NCBI GenBank assembly: GCA_028095005.1
Contig: CM051459.1
Span: forward strand, 44,150,257 to 44,214,256
Length of the DNA: 64,000 bases
DNA from: Rhynchospora pubera
Lineage: Eukaryota; Streptophyta; Magnoliopsida; Poales; Cyperaceae
Direction of reading: 5' to 3'
Position numbers and translations under genes: made by a program. The notes beneath the pieces were generated by a model. It was given only the letters and a program-made list of their open reading frames with translations. It had not been told where the DNA came from and ran no database searches. Positions 58,474 to 64,000 of this stretch are shown here, one piece after another. Position 1 is the first letter of the stretch; each line of letters opens with the position of its first letter.

Positions 58474-61400
58474 TTGGAGACTAGATTTTTATTTTTTTCT
58501 TTTTACCCACTTCTCTCTTTCTTTATTGCAGGACTGGCAGGCAAGACACGTAGGAAGAAGTCTCCACCTCCAAAAATTCGAAACTACTTCTTCCGACACT
58601 TGACAGAGGATCCAGAACAGCCACCAGCCCCTCAACCCACTCTCCGTTCGGACCGAACAGAACCAATTCGAACCGAACTGAGCCTCGAGCAAGAGAGAGA
58701 GAACCAAACGATGGCCGAGCAACTCACGCCGGAGGCCATTGCCCAGCGCACACAAGAATTGGAGAACCTCCGTCTCCAACTTGAGCAAAGAGAGGCTCGA
58801 CTGACAGCCGATCGGACCCTCCTAACGGGTCAAAGGAGAGATTTTGACAATGAGCGTCGACGATGGACCCAAGAAGATGAAGGGAGCATCCATAACTCCG
58901 ACAACGAAGATGAGGAAGATCGTGAAAGGACGCTTATGGAGTTTGGAGTTCCCAGCGCAAGAAACGTGGGCGGACCGGTGGTGATTCCAGACATCGCCGC
59001 TAACAACATGCAAATCGCCCCCAACCACGTCGTGCTTGTGCAACAAAATCCATTCTATGGGAACGACGATGAGGATCCCCATGCTCACTTACAAACTTTT
59101 ATTGATTGCACTAGATTAATTAAATTTAATGGTTTTCCTCAACAAGCAATTAGGCTATTGTTATTTCACTTCACCCTTAAGGACCGAGCACAAAAATGGT
59201 ATAAAACATTGAAAAAATGGTCAATTAGGTCTTGGGATGAAATGGCACAAACCTTCTTGGATAGGTATTTTCCTTCGGATAGAGCGGATAAAATTAGAGC
59301 TGAATTGAATAATTTTGCCCAAAATCAAAATGAATCAATGAGGGATGCATGGGAACGATTTAGGGATTTAGAAAATTCTTGCCCACATCATGGGATTCAA
59401 GAATGGATGCTCCTTAAATCATTCTACACTGGACTTTATGACAATATTAAAATCAATCTTGATTCTCTTTCAGGTGGGGCATTCAAAAGACTTGATACGG
59501 CACGAGGGCGAGATCTACTTGATTATTGTGCAAGAAATTACACATGGTACCCTCTACTCATTCCCCGCCACTCAAGTAGTTCGAGGCAACAAGTGCACAA
59601 AATTTCAACTAAAGAGGCGAGGATAGAGGAGCTAGAAGCTGAACTTGCCGCTTACCAATCGGCTCAAGGGACACATCTCCATTCAAGCCAATGCGGAGCA
59701 TGCGGCGAGGAAGGACACACATCTATCAATTGTCCTCTTGCCAAAATTGGTAACGGAGGGGCCCAAGTGAACTACCTACACAATGGGCCCCCTTATGGTT
59801 CAAAGTACCAAAATAACCCGCCAAATTTGTATAGGAATACACAATTCAACAACAACAATAGAGACCAATCATTTCAAAAGAAACCCTATTTCGAAAGGGA
59901 AGAAATTCCAATTGTTGTTCAAGAATTCATGAGTGAGCAAGAAAAGATTAACAAATCTATGGCTTTAGGGTTAGATGAATTGAAGGCCACCACCGACGAA
60001 TTGAAGGTGACCATCAACGAATTTAAGGGAAGTGCGAGCACCTTGCAACGCTTGGAACGCATGATGGAAGCACACTTCTCCCGACCATCCGGCAAGCTTC
60101 CAAGCCAGCCTCAGATCAACCCAAGTGCAGAGATCAAAGCCATACATGTCCTACGAAGTGGCAAAGAGTACCAAGATCAGACCGTGCCAACCAACGAGGC
60201 AGTTCGACCCTCAGTTCGAACCGAACCATCTCCAGTTCGGACCGAACCACTTTTAGTTCAGGTCGAACAGCCAGTTTTGGAGCAAGTGCCCTCACCATGT
60301 CCAGTTCGGTCCGAACAACCGCTTGTTCGGTCCGAACAGAGAGAGGAGAATGCCCAAGGTGATGTCCAAGCCAAGGGGAAGAAGAAAGCACAGCAACATG
60401 AGTCAACCTATAGACCCCCTGTCCCATTTCCTCAGCGACTTTTGAAGAAAAAGGAAGCTGAACAATTTCGGACCTTTTGGGAGATTCTCAAGGAATTGAA
60501 GGTCAACATTCCATTCACGGATGTCATAGCTCAAGTGCCGATCTTTGCACGATTCTTGAAGGAGTTATGCACAGGCAAGAGGTCCATGGAAGAACTCAAA
60601 ACGGTGGCCCTAACACACAAGAGTAGCGAGGCTTTGAAAAGCAAGATGCCCCCAAAACTTGAGGATCCGGGTAGGTTTGCTCTTCCTTGCACTATTGGAA
60701 ATGCAATAATCAAGCAAGCCTTGTGTGACATGGGTGCTAGTGTGAGTCTTATGCCCAAGTCAATGTTTGACAAAATTGGTATTGGTGAGTTGAGACCCAC
60801 ACGCATGACATTGAAACTCGCTGATTCCTCAATGCGGTTACCATTAGGTATTCTCAAAGATGTGCCCGTCCAAGTGGATAAATTTGTCATACCGGGAGAT
60901 TTTGTTGTGGTAGACATGGAAGAAGATAAGGAGGTGCCTATAATTTTGGGACGCCCCTTTCTTAGAACCGCCGGTGTGAAAATGGATGCTCGAGATGGGA
61001 CGATTGTGGTTAGAGTGGGAGGAGAGAAGCTCCGTTTTTCCATAGACCATGCTTTGAAATGCCCTGATCCCATTAACAAGTGTTGTATGGTCCAATGGGT
61101 CTCTAAAATCGAAGAATTTCTTAAGGATCACTCACATGATGCTATGCTCGACCCCAACAATGTCTGTCCAGACCAAACTGCCAGACCTTCGGACCGAACC
61201 CCTTCTAGTTCGGACCGAACAACAGTCCAAATTGAAGAATCAAAGGTCACAGACACTCTGTTCGGTCCGAACTGTTCTTCTACGGTCCAAACTGAGATCC
61301 CCAAAGTCAAAATCAAGCATCATCCAACGCCTCTTAGTCAAACGGACCTTGTTATTGCTGACTTCAAGCTAGATACAGGTCAAACGAAGAAACTATTGGT

Positions 61401-61569
61401 GAAAAAGGGAGCAATGGGGTACTCACTTGATGATTTGAAGGGCATCGATCCCTCGATTCGCACGGATGAGACTATCTTGGAAAGGGATCGCATGAGAGGC
61501 ATCAACAACAAGGGCTATGACAAATCGCTCGCCGTCTCGCTCTCCGGGTCCGATCCAATCAAGACTTAA
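58474..61569 (+). CDS. Athila-like gag-protease polyprotein (1,031 codons, intact)
   Basis: The first Met of the frame is used; MAEQLTPEAIAQ at residue 80 (58711) is a likelier start, since a pyrimidine tract and TTTATTGCAG|GACTGG suggest a splice acceptor before it. Coiled-coil-like Glu/Arg-rich stretch about 85-130; retrotransposon gag about 190-345 (DPHAHLQTFIDCTRLIKFNG, WYKTLKKWSIRSWDEMAQTF); CX2CX4HX4C knuckle CGACGEEGHTSINC about 408-421; LRSGKEY about 560; retropepsin-like protease about 735-850 with active-site CDMGASVSLMP and VPIILGRPFLRT. The usual D-T/S-G is D-M-G here, as I recall in this lineage. Three insertions rich in VRTEP/VRSEQ-type residues (about 58-70, 575-630, 900-945) are encoded by the palindromic GTTCGGACCGAAC words. 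It forms virus-like particles in family members; there is no pol after the stop. Confidence 0.9.
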   Translation: METRFLFFSFYPLLSFFIAGLAGKTRRKKSPPPKIRNYFFRHLTEDPEQPPAPQPTLRSDRTEPIRTELSLEQERENQTMAEQLTPEAIAQRTQELENLRLQLEQREARLTADRTLLTGQRRDFDNERRRWTQEDEGSIHNSDNEDEEDRERTLMEFGVPSARNVGGPVVIPDIAANNMQIAPNHVVLVQQNPFYGNDDEDPHAHLQTFIDCTRLIKFNGFPQQAIRLLLFHFTLKDRAQKWYKTLKKWSIRSWDEMAQTFLDRYFPSDRADKIRAELNNFAQNQNESMRDAWERFRDLENSCPHHGIQEWMLLKSFYTGLYDNIKINLDSLSGGAFKRLDTARGRDLLDYCARNYTWYPLLIPRHSSSSRQQVHKISTKEARIEELEAELAAYQSAQGTHLHSSQCGACGEEGHTSINCPLAKIGNGGAQVNYLHNGPPYGSKYQNNPPNLYRNTQFNNNNRDQSFQKKPYFEREEIPIVVQEFMSEQEKINKSMALGLDELKATTDELKVTINEFKGSASTLQRLERMMEAHFSRPSGKLPSQPQINPSAEIKAIHVLRSGKEYQDQTVPTNEAVRPSVRTEPSPVRTEPLLVQVEQPVLEQVPSPCPVRSEQPLVRSEQREENAQGDVQAKGKKKAQQHESTYRPPVPFPQRLLKKKEAEQFRTFWEILKELKVNIPFTDVIAQVPIFARFLKELCTGKRSMEELKTVALTHKSSEALKSKMPPKLEDPGRFALPCTIGNAIIKQALCDMGASVSLMPKSMFDKIGIGELRPTRMTLKLADSSMRLPLGILKDVPVQVDKFVIPGDFVVVDMEEDKEVPIILGRPFLRTAGVKMDARDGTIVVRVGGEKLRFSIDHALKCPDPINKCCMVQWVSKIEEFLKDHSHDAMLDPNNVCPDQTARPSDRTPSSSDRTTVQIEESKVTDTLFGPNCSSTVQTEIPKVKIKHHPTPLSQTDLVIADFKLDTGQTKKLLVKKGAMGYSLDDLKGIDPSIRTDETILERDRMRGINNKGYDKSLAVSLSGSDPIKT

Positions 61570-61608
61570 TGAAAAGATGGTCAAGCTAGGGACCTAAAAC
61601 AAGCGCTT

Positions 61609-61626
61609 CTTGGGAGGCAACCCAAG
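61609..61626 (+). other. Hairpin just after the gag-protease stop
   Basis: CTTGGG-AGGCAA-CCCAAG: perfect 6-bp stem and 6-nt loop, 40 nt after the TAA, next to AAGCGCTT (itself palindromic). Such a site could be a packaging, dimerisation or translation-control element; the role is not known to me. Confidence 0.6.
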
Positions 61627-63314
61627 GATTTCTCTTCTCTCTTTCATTTATTTTGTCATTAAAAATATTAAAAAAAATAGAAAATCCATAAAAATTTGAA
61701 AAATAGAAAATAACAAAAATAGAATTTGATGTTTGTGTTTGTTTGTTTGTAGGAAAATCTTGAGGCACAAACGAAGGAAGATGTAATTCGTGCTAGAGCA
61801 CCATGGGTTACGCGAACCAACTAACCCCGAACGACCTCATACGGATTGCATCAAAAGACTTGAAGATTGATAGAGCCATCTTGAAACTCGAGAAAACAAA
61901 CTAGGAACAAAACGACATGTTTAAAAGCAAAAATTGGCTAAGTTCTCTTTTCCTCCTATTTACTTTTCTTTGTGATTGAATGCATTGAGGACAATGCTTG
62001 ACTTAAGTTTGGGGGGGAGGAAATAGGAGAAAATTTCGAACTTTTGATTGAAATTGCTCAAAATTTTTGCAAATTTGGATAAATTTTGAATTTCACAGCT
62101 TCTGTTCGGTCCGAACAGAGTCTTGTCCGGTCCGAACAGCTTCTGTCCGGTCCGAACAGAGACATAAAAATTGGATTTTTGCCTAGTTTTGTTTGGAAAT
62201 TGAATTGATATGTCTAGTTTCTCTCGATTTGGATTTTAAATGATGAAACTCACACTTGAAACTGTTTTGAAGTCAAACAAATTTTTTCTTCAAGGACCCT
62301 AGAATGTTTTGATATCTCATGATTAATTTTTGCACCAATGGACCGAAATGAAAATATTTTGAGAAAATTAGAACTCGATCTTGGATGCTTAGAATTGTTA
62401 GATCAATTTTAGTCGATTCTCATAAGTTTTTACCGAGTGAACTGATTCGTGTTTGACAAACCTTTGTTTAAAAAGAAATTTATCGACTTCGGAAATTATG
62501 AAATGAACTTGGACTTGTTGAAAATGCTTTTCATCGCTTGAATCACCAACAAGCAATCTTAATGGGACAATAAAATCAAAATAGTTGTGAAAACGAGGAT
62601 GCACCGAGGTCTTTTTCCACCAACTCAACCACAAATTGGAGGGTATTGGATTAATTACAAGTTGTCGGGAATTATAACTCAAAGCTCTCGAGGTATAATT
62701 GGGTAACTTGTAATTAATTTCTACCGGACCCGGTGCGAAAGCATTGGTAAAGGAGTTGTTGAGTATTATGGCCCAAGTGTACCGTGGCCATAGTCGAGCA
62801 ACACCCGTCCAACCTCCCTAGCGCGTCATGTGCTAGTAGCAAATTCAAGGCCAATGACACCGCATTATATCCTCTAGGGTGTAAAGCCCCACGACTCGAC
62901 TTGCACAAAAAAAAAAATTGGTGAAAAAGGAAAAAAGTGAAATTGCTTTAAGAGAAGTTCATTATAAAATTTCCGACTTTGATAAAGGACTTTACAAACT
63001 TTTGTGAAAAATGAAAAGGAACGGGTGATTGAAATTGAGATCGCATTTGAAATAACAAAGAGAAGCTAGAGTTCTAAAATTTGAGAGAAGATTTCATTAG
63101 GATCAAGAGTTGCATGAATTAATTCGTAGAACACTAAACTTGGTTCTTGAAATTAAATTTTTGCTTGACTTATTTGATTGAAGTGTGAAAATTTTAGGCA
63201 TAGCAATTAGTTTCACGACGTTTCTTGGTTTGAGTTACAACTCAATGTTTAAGGCTTTAAGTACAGTCCAAAATTCTAAGCTTAGGGCGTTGCTTGAGGA
63301 CAAGCAAAGTTTAA
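61627..63314 (+). other. Non-coding interior of the Athila-like element
   Basis: 1.7 kb without retroelement ORFs, in the place where pol and an env-like gene would lie. Contains a PPT-like tract at 62003-62024, three GTTCGGTCCGAAC words at 62104-62160, and a GC-richer block at 62720-62900 with no recognised function. Confidence 0.7.
62003..62028 (+). other. Internal polypurine-tract-like sequence
   Basis: TTAAGTTTGGGGGGGAGGAA, preceded by TTGAGGACAATGC. It closely parallels the true PPT context (TTGAGGACAAGC, TTTAAGTTTGGGGGAA) 1.3 kb downstream. Could serve as a second plus-strand primer site. Confidence 0.6.
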
Positions 63315-63327
63315 GTTTGGGGGAATT
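63311..63327 (+). other. Polypurine tract before the 3' LTR
   Basis: TTAAGTTTGGGGGAATT immediately precedes TGATATCG of the 3' LTR. The purine run AGTTTGGGGGAA is the standard plus-strand primer position. Confidence 0.85.
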
Positions 63328-64000
63328 TGATATCGTTATTATTTGTAGGTTTTTGGACCGTACTTAGCACTCAAATCATACTCAAACCATTCAATTATTT
63401 GATAAATTGCTATGATTTTCTAGGAATTGGCTCTACCGTCGTCTTTTCTCTTATTTTCAGGTTTCTCGACGATTTCTAGTGGATTCTCGAATATTAGATG
63501 GATTTTGGCACTCGGCATACGCTAGACGACTCATTCCTAGCACTTGGAGGCAACATCAAAGCTACTACTCGGACCAAATGGAGTTTCGCTCGGACCGAAG
63601 GCATCTTAACAGAACAAAATGAGAGTCTAAGGAAAGCAAATGGCTAAATAGAGTCAACATCATTGTAGAGCTCAACCTAAGCTTTCCAACGGCTTTTGAA
63701 TCACCTAAATCGGAGTCCGGACGAAGGAGATATGACCAAAATACAACAGATACTCAAAGCTGGAGTCTCAGTTCGACCCGAACTGAATCTGTTCGGTCCG
63801 AACTGAGGCTATTTGGTCCGAATTGAGCTGTTTTGACCCGAATTAGCCCTGTCCAGTCCGAACAAAACTTGTCCAGACCGAACCGAGAGCCGCCATGGCA
63901 TATTTGGAAGGGTTTTCACGCATGGAAACTCGATATTTTGGTATGTCTTCTTGCCATAGCGCCCCAGCCTCCTTTCCAAGCCAGAAGACCACTATATATT
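63328..64000 (+). repeat. 3' LTR (first 673 bp, continues beyond the window)
   Basis: Same sequence as 56543-57215 with no difference found by eye, including the six palindromic words and the TATA box at the last bases of the window. Confidence 0.93.

Larger units (their letters stand above)
56543..64000 (+). mobile_element. Young Athila-like Ty3/gypsy retrotransposon lacking pol
   Basis: 5' LTR 56543-58421, primer site for tRNA-Asp, gag-protease ORF, non-coding region, PPT, and 3' LTR from 63328 to beyond the window. No reverse transcriptase, RNase H or integrase is present in the 1.76 kb between the ORF and the 3' LTR, so it would depend on a full-length partner. The target is the hAT element; the five bases before it, ATGTT, should recur after the 3' LTR. 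No difference was found by eye between the LTRs over the visible 673 bp, and the end position agrees to the base, so it is a recent insertion. Confidence 0.92.

Noticed and set aside
60134..61131. Minus-strand ORFs opposite gag-protease
   Set aside because: Shadows of the sense frame; the palindromic words give similar residues on both strands.
62714..62908. GC-richer block in the Athila-like element as a hidden gene
   Set aside because: No open frame of meaningful length on the sense strand and no known motif; left as unexplained non-coding DNA.
1..64000. CRISPR array, phage, integron or other prokaryotic system
   Set aside because: Repeats present are transposon ends, microsatellites or tandem duplications; genes and introns are plant nuclear.

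Overview
The window is AT-rich nuclear DNA of a flowering plant, most likely a eudicot. The evidence is a plant DUF620 gene with plant-type introns, plant F-box/DUF295 genes, and plant transposon lineages (Copia, Athila-like Ty3/gypsy, hAT, Tourist, MULE, Helitron, LINE, SINE). I cannot name the species. About a third of the window is recognisable transposon sequence, and large stretches are plain intergenic DNA.

Left part (1-33 kb). The only confidently recognised cellular gene is the 5' half of a DUF620 gene on the minus strand (exons 1131-1526 and 302-649, the rest off the left edge). A weak two-exon candidate lies at 13072-13449. The rest is intergenic DNA with well-delimited elements. 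These include a three-layer hAT nest (3464-5210), MULE-type fold-back MITEs with 9-12 bp target-site duplications (TSDs), a Tourist-like MITE family (TIR GGNTNCGTTTGGAT, 3-bp TSDs), and a solo LTR (14204-15806). There is also a truncated LINE with a 16-bp TSD, three SINE copies with 12-18 bp TSDs, and two hAT elements that used the same 8-bp target (31489-32666).

Middle and right part (33.9-53 kb). This is a tandem cluster of F-box/DUF295 genes. Copy 1 (37444-39783) is split by a hAT MITE that carries a solo LTR, and another solo LTR sits in its promoter. Copy 2 (40656-41720) is almost intact but has an in-frame stop at codon 301. Copy 3 (45191-50718) has a nonsense codon, a Tourist MITE and a Copia retrotransposon inside it. 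A fourth promoter (52746-52863) runs directly into a hAT transposon. Shared upstream sequence ties the copies together, and a downstream-homologous remnant near 33.9-34.1 kb suggests a further lost copy.

Right end (52.9-64 kb). A larger hAT element with a broken transposase gene starts at 52864. It has the same terminal repeats as three short MITEs in the window. It is interrupted at 56543 by a young Athila-like retrotransposon: 1,879-bp LTR, tRNA-Asp primer site, a 1,031-codon gag-protease ORF, no reverse transcriptase, RNase H or integrase, and a 3' LTR running off the right edge. By eye I found no difference between the two LTRs over the 673 bp visible in both.

The most unusual pattern is that all four LTR families carry their own short near-palindromic word, repeated many times upstream of the LTR TATA box. 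In three of the four it recurs near the LTR end. In the complete element the same word is also scattered through the gag reading frame. I see no prokaryotic or organellar genes, no tRNA or rRNA gene and no CRISPR array. All coordinates were read by eye; TSDs and splice sites were checked base by base, but no database search was possible.
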